Translations under genes and position numbers: made by a program | Shown here: in pieces, positions 39,306 to 51,421 of the stretch | Position numbering within the stretch: position 1 is the first letter of the stretch | Layout of the letters: every line of letters starts with the position of its first letter | The notes under the pieces: model-generated | What the model was told of the DNA's origin: nothing | Database searches by the model: none | What the model saw: only the letters and a program-made list of their open reading frames with translations | Source of the DNA: Dipylidium caninum | Taxonomy: Eukaryota > Platyhelminthes > Cestoda > Cyclophyllidea > Dipylidiidae | Assembly (NCBI GenBank): GCA_017562135.1 | Contig: QEYB01000766.1 | Location: 744,001-808,000 of the forward strand | Direction: 5' to 3' | Length of the DNA: 64,000 nucleotides

Positions 39306-41335
39306 AACACGGCCGCGCCCTTTCCCCTCGCCGTGGTCCCACTTTTAAGCATATGATTGAACCAGTCATTTTATGCTCCAGAAAGCCTACTTTTGGATCG
39401 CCTATTTCTTATGTACATCATTCAGCAGACAAGAAAACCGAACCGATTTTTGTTTTTTTTCGAAGTGCTCCGGAAGCCGTGAAAACCGCTCAGGTGTGGA
39501 GGTGGGCCAAGTTCGATTCATCCAGTTTACCGATTATCTCATTGCTCCCACTAATTCTAGTTGGTGTGCCATAGGGTCAGTTGAGTTTGATGTTTCAATG
39601 ATGCGTACTGCCTTGAAAGGCGCCTTCTCGGCGAACCAAGATTATTAGCGCAAGTGGCAAGAAGGGGACGAATCAGTGTAGAAATTGAGTCCTGTGTGTG
39701 TCTTCGATCTCTTCTCTGGGCCGCGTTATGGGGACACTCAGCGTCAATGTACTATGGTACACAAAGCATGTTACCTGTTTGATTCGAATTTCCCAGGTGT
39801 CGTGGCGAAATTCAGTCTCATTGCGATACTACTACATTTACTTTTGATAATTACTTAAACCGAACCGAGGCTTTCTGCCTCGTCCTTGATAAAGTAGCTC
39901 GTGTGATAGCCCAAGTGTGGTTTCGATGGTAGATGGTAGGGGTGTATGATGATACTTTATCCCCTTCCATTTTAAAACACTTGTCCTGGATAATGTCAAC
40001 CCTATCAAATCATTCGACGTATAACGAAGTCGCCGCGTAGGCAATTGGAGCTCGAGATGGACAGTTGCCATTACCGGTGGGCGAGGTTAGTGGAGAGAAA
40101 CTGTGGAACTGTTATGAGATGGTTTAGTCGTAGTGACAACTTCTCATGAGCCGAGGTTGCAAAACTCCTCTTTTACCTCGTTTTTTCCGTCGACTCAAAG
40201 TCGCCCTGTGATGCGGAACAGTGCTACCGCTAGGAAATAGTAATATTCCATTGGAAGATCTGCTTGGTTCATTTTAACGTGCTTCTTACAAGAGGTTGTG
40301 AATTGTAAAGCATCGGCTGCCGTATACTCCATACGAGGTTTCTTGTGTTACTAGAACCCTTGAAGTTGATTGCCATGACCTGGGTCAACATTACTCGAAT
40401 GGAGGTATCGTTGCTGTCTAAATTTTTTTAATCTGTGGAGTGAAAGAGGACTTTATGATCCTAGCTGCTTTCTAGCGGCTACAGCCAACTTAGAAGCCAT
40501 GAACAAGTGCGTTTTAAGATTTGATGTGTCGGAATTTATGGCATGGAAGCGCTACGTCGGCGATGTCGACAACCTCATCTTCTATGTGCTCCATGCTCCT
40601 GCTGTGCTCCCGACGTCGTCTTCTACTACTGCCTTTACAGGATAGGACCATGAGCAGAATTAATTATACGGACAAGGAAGCTTCTTGATTAGTAAATCGT
40701 GGCTAGACTCTATGCCAAACCTGTTTCAAGTAGTCAACAAGGGTTTTTCATGAACGGGTGTGGTTCAGTTAAGGCTTTCTTAATATTCAAAGAGGGCAAA
40801 AATCGCAAGAAAAATTAAACGCTTGGACTGGTGTACATTGGAAAGATACTTCGAATAGTCTTGCATCCCATCTTGTTACGTATTTTAGCCTTTCCTTGAA
40901 AAAACTGCTAATAAACAAAGCTTGAGACAAGACTTAAGACAAATTTAAGAAGGCAAATCACAAAACACCCGTTGGCCGGAATACTTTAGCCAGCGCAGTC
41001 GATTTCACTCAATCACTTTTACCAAATCGTCCATTGTGGATGCGGCATGCATAAGTTTACAAGTTGGCACAATTGCATGGGAAGTTCAGCTCGAATGCAC
41101 GTAAGAGGAAGAGAAGGAGATCGTGTCCCCCGAAGAAGAAGTGGAGGAGATTGAGTGGTCCGAGTTGTGGCGATCAAAACCTCACCATTCTGAAAGTCTA
41201 GAGTAGTGCTACTGCGACTCCTGAAGTGAAAAGTGGACAGCCTCGTCACTCGGGTGCAATGAAATCCCACAAACAATCTCCGGTTGGCGCCACAACCTCT
41301 CTGAGAATAATTTCAACTGACACAACTCAAACTCC
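39306..41335. other. Intergenic region between torsin and glutamate receptor copy A
   Basis: About 2 kb, AT-rich and T-biased on the plus strand near torsin. It should hold the torsin 3' untranslated region and the end of receptor transcript A, which converges from the right. An AATAAA hexamer occurs at about 40911, far for a torsin poly(A) signal. It contains the second copy of the dispersed inverted repeat (40002-40201). From about 41039 it resembles the sequence downstream of receptor copy B (from about 51180), so the duplicated unit extends past the stop codon. No protein-coding gene seen. Confidence 0.5.
40002..40201 (-). repeat. Dispersed inverted repeat, copy 2
   Basis: Reverse complement matches 29064-29342 over about 200 bp with scattered substitutions and without the roughly 80-base segment present in the other copy. 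A minus-strand frame of 77 codons (39838-40071) starts within it (MATVHLELQLPTRRLRYTS), and copy 1 encodes a similar beginning on its plus strand (MATVRLELHMATRRLRYES). The element may therefore once have been coding; family not recognised. Confidence 0.8.
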
Positions 41336-41487
41336 TCACACAATCCCGCCGTCACGAAACGCCTGAACACGAGGCGGTGGAACAACTTCGCGTGAGCCCA
41401 CGAAGAGGCAGTCGTGCTGTGAGTGCCCCGCCTACCTTTCACCATTCCCTCCAGGCTCCACATCACTGCGCTGCGCTGTGCTGCGCT

Positions 41488-41524
<37 letters not shown>

Positions 41525-42331
41525 ATGCTGACGTGAGGAAGTTACCTTCTTGTAGACTCCGAGGGAGAACTCAACGATCATCGTGATGAGGACGATGAGG
41601 AGGCCGATGAGGCTCACGATGAAGACGCCGAAGGCGGCAGCGAATTCGATGGAGTAGTCGGACCACTTGACGAGTGGGTTTCGCATCGCCTCGATTGCCT
41701 GGTCTTTGAACGTCGCTCCGCAGTACGTGGGCAGACTGGCGATTTGCGCGCTCTCGGCTCTAAAAGGTGAACGCGTCATGCGTCTTTTATTGCTCGGTCG
41801 CCTGCATCCACCCCGCCCCCTTCCACTGCCTCATCGCGTCTTTCAGAGGACAAATTATCCCAACGTCAGGACGGGTTATGCACCCACTTCTCCTCGGGTT
41901 GCCTTGCAATGAAGTTGGCAACGGTCATCACCAACTCGTGCCTTTGCCTTCACCCCATGTTCTTCCTCGGAATCCGCGCATTCGCCCTTTCGACACATTT
42001 CTTCTGCCAAACGTACCACTGGCTCGCTTACACTACTTGTGCCGCCTCCACCTCCCCTCTCCCAAGTCGACAGCGCACAGCATTGAGCTGCAACGAAGAC
42101 TCACACACCACTCAGTTCGTTCTCCTCTCTCCCCTCTGCCCTCCCCTCTGCCCTCCGATCTGCCCTGCGATCTGCCCTGCGATCTGCCCTGTCGAGCCCT
42201 CGATGCTGATTCCTCCCCGAAGGCTGACTGACACCTCCCACAAACGCCATCTCGTCCTCAACAAGAGTGCGCCCACTTTCTCACTTGGGCAGTCTCCTCT
42301 GTCCGCAGCCAAGTGGCCCTCAGCACTTCCA

Positions 42332-42362
<31 letters not shown>

Positions 42363-45300
42363 CGCCATCGCCACCGCCACCGTCATGACAACCAAGGAAT
42401 GCACGAATTAACGAGTGCATCAGTGAGTCCACTTGCCACTTCGCCTGTACGACACGACGCCAGTCGCGAGGACGGCCCCCGTCTCGGGTGATGGAGAGCC
42501 TCTGTCCTCGCGGCCGCGTCTCCACCAGCACCACACAGCACCAGTCCCAACGTACTCCTTAAATATCCTGTCTATCTCGCCCTCCTTCGCCATGAGCGCA
42601 ATCTCGTCGTTGATCAACTGGTAGTAGGGCAGCAGCTTGGGCATGTAGAAGACGTAGGCGCCGTACCACAGGGCTGAACTCGTCTCCAGACAGTATTTGC
42701 GCGAGTAGTAGTCAATGAAGGGCGATTCGTCGAGGAGGGCAAAGCCACCCTGTTGGAGAGAAAAGGAAGGGTAGACAAGGCACGAAAAGGAGGTGAGGGG
42801 AAAGGAAAGGCGGAAAGGAAAGGAAAGGAGAGGAAAGGAGGGGAAAGGGAAGAGAAGAGAAGAGAAGAGAAGAGAAGAGGAAGGTGGCCTCAGGCATTGC
42901 GGTGTGAGGCTGACAGAAGGGGAGGACGGCGGATGTGGTGGTGTCCAGCACTCGTGTCTGCGAGGGGCGCATTAGAGCACTCAGGGGACGAGTGAAACCC
43001 CTGCACTGGCGAAAAGTGCGGCCTCATCGGCGTGGCGCAGCTATTCTACGTGGAAGCAAAGTGAATGTCTGCTTGTGGCCTCGCTCCAACGTCGCCCACT
43101 TCCGCCCGCCACATTCTGCGTCAGGCAGAGAATGGCGGTGAGAAGGAGGAGGCGGAGGAAGAGGAGAGGAGAGGAAGAGTTTGGTTACCTCTAGAGCCTG
43201 CTGGATGCCCACTTCTCGGTTGGGAGGTACCAAATTCTTAAATTTTGTGTTGATTGTTTTGTACAGAGCGTAGATGTTGGGATCCAAAGATGTCTTCATT
43301 TTCAGCTCGGTGTTTGATCCGCGGATGTAGGCATAACTAAATAAAGTTAAGCCGACAATACCCTTCAATACTTTTCGTACCTTTAAAAACCTGCTCCCTC
43401 CTTAAAAAGATTTTATCATAGGCTCTAGAAATAACGACTTTCAATCACTCCATAATTTCAGAAAACAGCAGTCAACTCAATGATTCTACGTTAACAGGGA
43501 GATAGCAATAGTACCGTACAAGTAGTGATGTCGGTGACTTGTTTTTCTTCTACGTCTACTTCTGTTTTATTTTGGTAAAAACGCACCGGCTGCTGTCACA
43601 GATTCCCACTCATGCATATACTCTCATTTGAAGGATGGAAAGACTCCATGGACCTTTTCTGCCTGTCAAATCAAACAATCCTTGTGGTAATGCTTCTCCA
43701 TCCCGTTTGACCGAAGGGAATGAAATCGCCTCCTACTTCTTCAGTCCTATGTGAGGCCTTTAAGAGGCTCTTCGAGGCCCCTCTCCCGGCAACTTTAAGG
43801 TCATTTTTAGCCTTAGTAGTTATACCGACGCCGGATAGACCCGCTAAGCCAGTGGGATTTAACTGATAGTATTGTTGTACGCAGAAAGCTCGTTGAAAAG
43901 GCCGCGGGTAGGAAGGGGATGAGAAAGGAAGGCAAGGAAGAGGGACAGACACACGGACTGTCAGTGACCCGCTGCGGTGCTTTGCATATCCACTCTCCAT
44001 TCTTAGGTGTTAATGCCGAACAGGCCCTCCACCAAAAGGTACAAGCTCGGTAGTAAAAACCTTTTGTTTATATAAAGGGTACGTGAAATAGGACCTAAGT
44101 GGAACCCATGGAATACAAAACGATCCTTGTAGGAACAGTTAGGAGATGATTCACCCTCCCCCCTCCCCCCAAAGTTTTGTCTTCATTATGGTGGTGCGAA
44201 ATCCTCTCCCATATGGGTAACCCCTTGATTCCTCAGCCCCTGCGAACCTTACTCCTGTTGGTTTTATCCAAATGCTTCCATAGTTCATAACATCTTTGGA
44301 ATCTTAGAAGCCCCTCTTGACCCTGGTAGCCAGACAACGTACCTGTAATAATCCTGGTGGAGGAGTGAAGAAACAGTAGTGGGGAGGGTCTGAAGAGCTG
44401 TGAACGATCGGTAGGCGGCGTAATTGGCGCAGAAAGCAATGACAAGGATGAGGCAGAAGAACCACCAAACCACAATGAGGATCTGACTGGACAGTTGGCT
44501 GGGTGGACGGGTCCGCACGCCCTGCAGATGCATACACACGATCGTCACAAACCTTTCGACGCTGAATCGTTTGATACTTTGGTGTGTTACTTTGACAGTC
44601 TTCGCCACCGTCCAACCGGTCTCTTCCTCCCGACCACTCAGATCTTCCCGACCACTCAGATCTCCACGGCTACTGTGGCCCCACCTTCCTCTGCCATGGT
44701 AATAAATAAGCCGCCATCTTCCCTTCCACATTCCCGCTTTTAGGATTCATCCCATAGTACTATGAACAGCAAAGGTGATACGCTTTAAATGGAACCAACT
44801 AGGGCCTAACCAGTGGCTAAATGCATCATCTTGAAAAAGAGTATAATGCTATTTGACGAAGGTGAGTGTATGCACAGTTGGCTGCTGACGGAGAAACCGT
44901 TAGGACCGCGTCGATAAAAGACATTGCCCAATAAGAAAAACTGAAAATACAGATAAAGTGGAGCATCTTAAAGTGTTAGGAGATATCAAACTAACACCTC
45001 TTTGAGATGAACTGAACTCAGGCGGTTGGCCATTAAAATGAGCGACAGAAATGTGAAAGATGCAGGAAGTGATGTTTTCTTCCAACAAAGCCAGAAATCG
45101 TTGTACAACGGCGCTCCCTTAGCTTTTCTCCTTTCTCGCCTCCCTGGTCCCCAGTTCTTGGTAGCGTCTCCCGCAACAGCTCCGCTGTCATATTCATTTA
45201 TTCTGCCTTGTTTGCTTACCTGACGACGGCTACTGCTACTTAAGATAAATTTCTGCAATATTGTAAAATTATCACTGTAGATTTGCAGTGACTCCAAAAT

Positions 45301-48300
45301 CCCGTCGAAGCAATAATTTTTATGCGAGATTTACTCTGAGAGTGCTGAAGGCTCAAACATATCTCCAAGCAAAGATTTGTCTCCCCCAATGCCAGCTGGC
45401 AGACGCTCCTGACGTCCTGACTCGTCGGCTGAGATCTAACTATTAGGATTGTCAAAGGGGCCAGTTGAATTCGCGTGAATATGCTTAAAAATGTGCCTTC
45501 ATTGTACATTAGTGAGACTTATCTGAAGATATGGGGGAAATATTCCTCTTCCCTAAGAAAGTGCATTTTTCACAAGCGTTTAGACCATCTACCTTAACAA
45601 ATCTCTCCATTGCGTTCCTTTCCTTTCTAGGTGATTTTTTCGCAAATAATTGCGCTGGCAGCGCGCGTGGCAACGTCATGAAAGCAAATAACATGTAATT
45701 CCTAAGTCAGAAGCAGAAAGTGGAAAATCCACCGCGAGCCTCGAATTCCGGTTCACGGAAGGTGTTAAACAGGTGTGGGTTTGAATGACCGGAATCCTCT
45801 CCGCATTTCTATCACAAAGTATTCAACCCTGCCTCCCAATTCACTTCTCCTAAGAACACCTCATTCGAGGGGGATCAAGGCGCAAATGAATTCATGCAGC
45901 GGCAGCTACGGATAAGATCCCTCAAAACAGAGTAATGTTGTTGCAACGGTGCATATCTCGTTCTTTTTTGAAACGAACGCACATTCAATCATGCCACTTA
46001 TCCGAAATTATCTGTGCAGTTGTCATGGATGGCGAGGAGGTAACATACCTGAACAAGGTAGCCAAAGACGAAGATCATGGCGGGATGGATAGAATAGCTG
46101 AGAATATTGGGACTAATCTTGTGAAGGAGAGCCAAGGCAACACCGAAGACAACTGCTGTAATGAAGATGAGGAGCCACGTGTAGCCGTGGAAGGCGACGA
46201 CGAACTGGAAAATCTGGAGGGAGGCCTTGAGCGAGGGTCTATGGTACATGTACTTGAAAGCAATGCTGCGGATCGGCCCGGCGCCTTGGAAACTTGTCAG
46301 TCGGTCCGCACTTGCGGAGAGAGGTCCCACTAGAAGGTCTACATCCTGTGAAAGGTGGGGGTTTTATCCACAAACGCCGCAAGTACACAATCGCTGGAAC
46401 AATGGGAACCAAGGCTTCCCATTTACCAACGGATTTATTTGGGAGAGCAAACCAACCCATTCTTCTAGACGTCCAAAGACCCCAGTCCACTGACCGCCCA
46501 CCATTTCGCCAACATCTGAGTCGAAGACGACGATCTCGTAGAGCACATTTAGTCGTCTCATGAGCTCCTTTGCCACGACGATTTCGGGTCCACTGAGAAC
46601 CACACTTCCGTTTAAACCAGTTTCATTTGTTATCAACGGTGGAACCTAAAATATATTCATGTATTCATTCTTGCCATCTAGAGGATATTAGTAGGATACT
46701 TTCGTGTCTTCTCACTGAGGTTGATTCATATCAGCTGCCATATTCTACTTCTAGTCCAAGCCTAGTCGTATTTCACGGTCGGGTTTGTATCATGCATATT
46801 GTCCACTCCGAGCAAGACTTTTGTCGCTCTATTTTTATCAAAATCTCTCACAGTTGAAATGTGACCTTTCAACACGGCCCCACCTATCGACTAACGATTT
46901 TAGGGACACTTTCTAGCCCAGAAGCGACTCTAGAACAATTAACACCCTCATGAGAGGATGTTCAACACTTTTAGATGCTCGAGTCCACTTAACCCACCTT
47001 CGCGTTCACCAAATGATTGGACCCACGCGACACTTAACGTGTGGATAAGGCTATTGTCGAGATTTGATGGTTAAAGCAGCATGTTGGCAGATCTGTCCCA
47101 ACGTAAAATGACATCGCTCTACTGAATCGGCCTGATGAGCTCCGCCCGAAAAGTGCAGGAGGAATAATCCGAAATGCAAAGGCAATTACCTGTCGCAGTG
47201 TGACCATTAGAGCACCATCCTAACGGTTTGGTGAACATTTTGTAAGTAATTGAAAGCCCTTCTTACCACGATAGTGCCAAGACGAAGAGGTTTGTAGCGC
47301 ATCCGGTCGAGCAGATGTTCTCTCGTCGGTGGTGGTTTCAAGCTCTGGAAACTGGAATTCATCACTCCGCTGGTAGATATTTGTATGCGATGGAGCTAGG
47401 ACAAGGCATTGAAAACCACAACAACTGAAGCAGAAGAACTCACATTGAACCTCTTTTCTCATAGAAATTTAACTAATAACCCGAAAGAAGCATCGGCATG
47501 GACATCTAGGCGACAGCTTCATAGAGAATGTCTTGGGTTAGCAGCTACATATACAACCAAAAAGCATTCTTGCTTAAATCAAGCTATCCTTATCAATGCA
47601 AACTGGGCAAAAATACCTAATTCCCTAACAGGATGATCTGGATGGTCGAGGAACGCGTGTGAACTTACACTCCTCGAGTCGAACTTCGTGTCCATGTAGG
47701 AGTAGAAGTTCCATGTCTGTTCCAGGTTCGTGTTGTTCGGATCAGTTAGCGTGCACGTAATTAGAGGGATACTTGTGGTTGCCTAGAATGCATATGCCGG
47801 AAATATGAAGAGGATTCCAAGTGCTTAGAAAATAAGGTGAAAAGTAAAACAGCTGCTTTGAGGCAATCGACTGCATCCCTCAAGGAAAGTTACAAAGAGA
47901 TAATCGAGGGAATACACTCCATAGAAGTGAAGATGCAGTAATTTTACGTTAGACGAAAAATGGGCCAGTCTTTCATCCCACACATCTTACGCAATTAAAC
48001 TTGTTCTATGAATGCAAGTATTCAAATTCAAACGAAAAGGGCCGGTGAAACGAAGAGAACTCACGTTCGTTTGTAGGATTTGCGCGAGCTTTTGGAGTCC
48101 CACAACAGCCATGTCGCGAAAGATCAGATCCTGTGGTGTTATGGGCCTCGAAATAGCGTTCAACTCCGGGTATTCACTCAATTCCCCGTTCGTCGAGAAT
48201 TCCACCGCGTAGAAGTTCGTGTCTACCACGTAAAAGTCCTCTCCCGACAGCGTCACACCCTGTTTCACAAAGAATACACCCATCACACTCGTCCGCCTCC

Positions 48301-49921
48301 ACGTCCCCACGCCACCACTCGCTCTACATCACCGCCTCCCATGCGGCCTCATCAGCTCTGGCCTCGGGGCACACAAACGCCGACACCCGCACACACCCTG
48401 ACACGCACACGCACACGCACACGCACACGACCGCACCAGAGGCTCAAGGCACCGTCCTTCCTCCCTCCCTCCCTCCCTCCCTCCCTTCCTTCCTTCCCTC
48501 CTTCCTTTATTCCATCCTTCTGTCCATCAGTCCCGGCCCCGAGTCATCAGATCTTGAAGTTGCCCCCTACGACAACTACTCCCCTTCCACCCTCAACGCC
48601 CTCCACTCCACTCCCACTCCACTTGCACTCCGCTTCGCCCTTCAGCCCCCATTCTCCACTCTCAACTCCCCACCCCCTCACATCGCCTCCTCTCATCTCC
48701 CTCCTCCTCCTCGTCGTCGACACCTCGGTGACGCCTCGATGACAAGAGGTCCTCACCATCTCCCCCCTCCCCCACCTCGTCAACCCAACCACGGGTGCCC
48801 AATGAAGGTAGCAGGATGGAGTCAACTCACGGCATTGAAGACGAGCCAGTAGAAGGGCTGTTGAAGGACATTCTTCTCCTCCGCCTAAGAATCCACATTA
48901 GGCACGCTCACGTCGGGTCGACAGCCTACCTTGCGGAGGAGTTTCAGAGTCGTCCTCTGCTCCACATTCAGCACCAGCACGTTGGCACCGTCGATGAGGA
49001 TTTTGCTCATCAAATCTTCGTAGTCGGCGAAGTCGCGCATACGGTAGACGTAGAAGCGGCCCACCGTGTTCCTGAGGAACTTGAACGTATCTATTTCTAC
49101 AACGCCGTTCTCGTCACCTCCTGTTGCACAACTTACCTGTGAATGGATTCAATTCCTCCGCTACATGTAGGGATAGATGAAAAAAAGATAATAAAATTCT
49201 GACTAAAGTCTTTTACTAAGTTTGATTCGTTTAACCCAACACTCGTCATTATTATGATTATTACCCAACGGGGTGAATTATTTTTAGAAAACAAATCTCT
49301 ATCGTTTGTTATTACCGTCTGAAAGCAGATCAAACACATGTAGAATTTCAAGAAGTTAACGCACCACTTTCGTCGAATATGTAGGCCAGTTGAACTACCG
49401 CAATGTTTGAGGTGATATGCTTGAAGGCAGCCTCAATCACCTTGTTTTTGACGTCAAAGCTCAGGTCGAAACCCTCTATTCGTGTTCTGTTAATGTCGTG
49501 ATCGGTTGTCTTCCACTCGGGTGGAAAGAATGACGGTCCATAGAAGTAAGTGGGGCCAATCTCCACAAAAATGCTGGCATCTTTTATTATATTCAATTCT
49601 AAAATAAGTAATAAAGTGGTCTTAATGGGATTCCTCCAGTCCATGTATTTCCTTTTTTTGTCTTAGCACTTAGGCAAACACTCAATTGATGGTTCAAATG
49701 ATTTCTTTCGGGTGAAGAGCATAAAATGTGGAGATAATGTTAACGTTTATCAATAGTGAGCCCACGATTTTCCAACTCGACTGCCGACGCGGGAACCCTC
49801 AACTCTTTAAGGAACAACGGTTCGATTTGATTCACCGGGAGTGATGCAAATTCTTTCTTCTTAAGAATCGACGAAAATAGTTGGGAGCATCGTTGAGGGT
49901 CCAGTTTCGGGTTTGTGAACA
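41336..49921 (-). CDS. Ionotropic glutamate receptor, tandem copy A (signal-peptide exon not found)
   Basis: Exons matching copy B exons 2-15, in coding order: 49766-49921, 49365-49598, 48930-49120, 48831-48884, 48065-48259, 47669-47782, 47267-47395, 46457-46645, 46049-46345, 44343-44521, 43189-43336, 42552-42749, 41546-41752, 41336-41416. All but the third have the same length as in copy B. The product has an amino-terminal domain, S1 and S2 ligand-binding lobes, M1, pore loop (FVFGYLVQ), M3 (WWFFCLILVIAF then CANYAAYRSF) and M4 near 41,610. The S1 Arg (SASADR), S2 RGSNT and the acidic residue in LLDESP are present. No signal-peptide exon is seen upstream of 49,921. At the start of its third exon a one-base difference from copy B puts a stop in the longer reading; an internal acceptor at 49120 keeps the frame. 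It may be a working gene with another first exon or a decaying copy. Confidence 0.75.
41490..41520. repeat. TG microsatellite in receptor copy A, last intron
   Basis: About fifteen TG units. The same position in copy B (about 51570-51597) carries a shorter, interrupted run, a length difference within otherwise near-identical DNA. Confidence 0.9.
42126..42190. repeat. CTGCCCT-based minisatellite in copy A intron
   Basis: Units of CTGCCCTCC and then GATCTGCCCTGC repeat in tandem. Copy B (about 52203-52258) has fewer units. Confidence 0.85.
42329..42382. repeat. CCACCG hexanucleotide repeat in copy A intron
   Basis: Imperfect CCACCG tandem run between exons 13 and 14 (copy B numbering). Copy B has a shorter run at about 52391-52428. 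Confidence 0.88.
42772..42880. repeat. Purine-rich GGAAA/GAAGA repeat in copy A intron
   Basis: Tandem GGAAA-like and AGAGA units directly upstream of the exon ending at 42749. The equivalent tract in copy B is at about 52840-52918. Confidence 0.8.
48401..48507. repeat. CACACG and TCCC/TTCC microsatellites in copy A intron
   Basis: A CACACG run (about 48401-48428) is followed by a pyrimidine TCCC/TTCC run (about 48455-48507). Copy B has CA (57560-57582) and TTCC (57609-57638) runs at the same place, of different length and purity. Confidence 0.85.
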
Positions 49922-51421
49922 CTGGAAGAAGACACGTGTTTTATTATTTTTCGTGCTTTCACAATCACGTCAATTCCAATCAAGGCTAACCGCAGTGACT
50001 GCTTGTCATTGTCAATAACGTCTTGTTTTGATTAAGTATTCCAAAGAGATTATGCCGCTGCCAAGTATACTTTTCGCACTTACGAACATAGTGGTTTAAC
50101 TATAAGCGGTATCTTGTCTTCTACCGCGATTCCCATTATAATAGTAATTTTGGTGGTAAATTTCAGTATTAAACGAAATTTTTACTTGTACAAACTAAGG
50201 TGGCAAATTATTTGTTGGGGTTTTAGCTATGCTTTTGCAAATTTAATGGAGTTTAAAACCATTTGCCCTGGACTGGGAAATCAGAATTCAGGAAAGAGAC
50301 GGACTCACAGATTGATCTGGCAATTGATTGGGCGGAACCTCCTGAGGTTAGGAGAAGGCAGATTAAAAAAATCCGGAGGATGCTCCTTTTTTCATCCATC
50401 AAAAGCGTTTAGCTGAAATCGTATGCCCTGCCGGTGCATCTGTTCTCCGCCGTAGTCTGCGCGTCGTCATCACGCGTGCACGCACCTCACCTCACCTCAG
50501 TGGTCCACACAGCTTTTCCAGGCCGCTGGTTGGTGCGATCGTCGTTGTGCGTTGGCAACGCACCGGCTCACGTGCACACAGCGAGGTGACTCAGCTGGAG
50601 ACGCGCGCAAAATCGATCGCGATGAGCCGCGCTCCGCTGCTCAAACGCGTCATCACAGGAGCCGCGGCGCCGTGCCGGTGCGCGCAGTGCTGCCGCAAGA
50701 CGCGGGACAGCGAGGCGGCGCAAATCCCCACCCGCCCTGTGGACGCCTCGAGAAGTGCCTCCGAGGACTGGGGCGCCTCGAGTCGGGATCACTACCGAAA
50801 GTCGGCCCAATACCTTGTTTGCACAACTCAGCCTTTCGTCACACACTATGTTTCTTTTAGGGCGACACTGAAAATTGACACTGGGAGGAGAGATCAAGGC
50901 GGAAACAGTGCCCCTTCAAAATCGCAAACCACTTTTGCTTTCAACTGCCTCAAGTAACAAATTCAAAGTCGCCACATCCCAAGGTACAGTTTAATTTAAC
51001 GTGTTCAGGTATTTGAGTTAATTGCGTGAAGAAGTGTCACCACCAAAGGATGCAAAGATATCGCAAAAGCAAGTCCCACGCGTCACACATCTCGTCTCAC
51101 ATAAGAAACAAACAAAAGGGAATAAATCAGCTAACGTAGTCAATTCTACCGGATTATTTTTTACTATTTTGCCCATTGATGATGCGGCACGCACAAGTTT
51201 ACAAGTTGACACAAGTACATTGGAAGTTCAGCTCGGGTTCAGTGGAAGGAAACGGAGACGATTTTGTCGCCATGAGGGAGGGACGAAGGCAGCGCTACTG
51301 CGACTCCTGAAGTGAAAAGTGGACAGCCTCGTCACTCGGGTGCAATGAAATCCCACAAACAATCTCCGGTTGGCGCCACAACCTCTCTGAGAATAATTTC
51401 AACTGACACAACTCAAACTCC
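49922..51421. other. Spacer between receptor copies with a CG-rich segment
   Basis: It should hold the promoter and first exon of copy A and the 3' end of copy B. The left part (49,922-50,420) is AT-rich. About 50,420-50,800 is GC-rich with many CG dinucleotides, which would suit a promoter for the minus-strand copy A, but I found no minus-strand ATG followed by a hydrophobic signal sequence and a phase-1 donor like copy B exon 1. From about 51,180 the sequence resembles the DNA beyond the copy A stop codon. Open frames over the CG-rich part look noncoding. Confidence 0.45.

Noticed and set aside
41209..41466. Longer C-terminal frame for the receptor last exon (WAHAKLFHRLVFRRF...)
   Set aside because: Entering that frame needs phase 2 from the acceptor, but the preceding exon ends in phase 0. 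The phase-0 reading gives a 26-residue tail and stop.
41767..42388. Plus-strand open frames over receptor copy A (and 51844-52434 over copy B)
   Set aside because: They run antisense to receptor exon 14 and through intronic microsatellites, which creates proline-rich artefacts. They recur only because the locus is duplicated.
48080..48742. Long plus-strand frames at 48080-48742 and 57251-57970
   Set aside because: Antisense shadows of the conserved 195-nt receptor exon extended through pyrimidine repeats.
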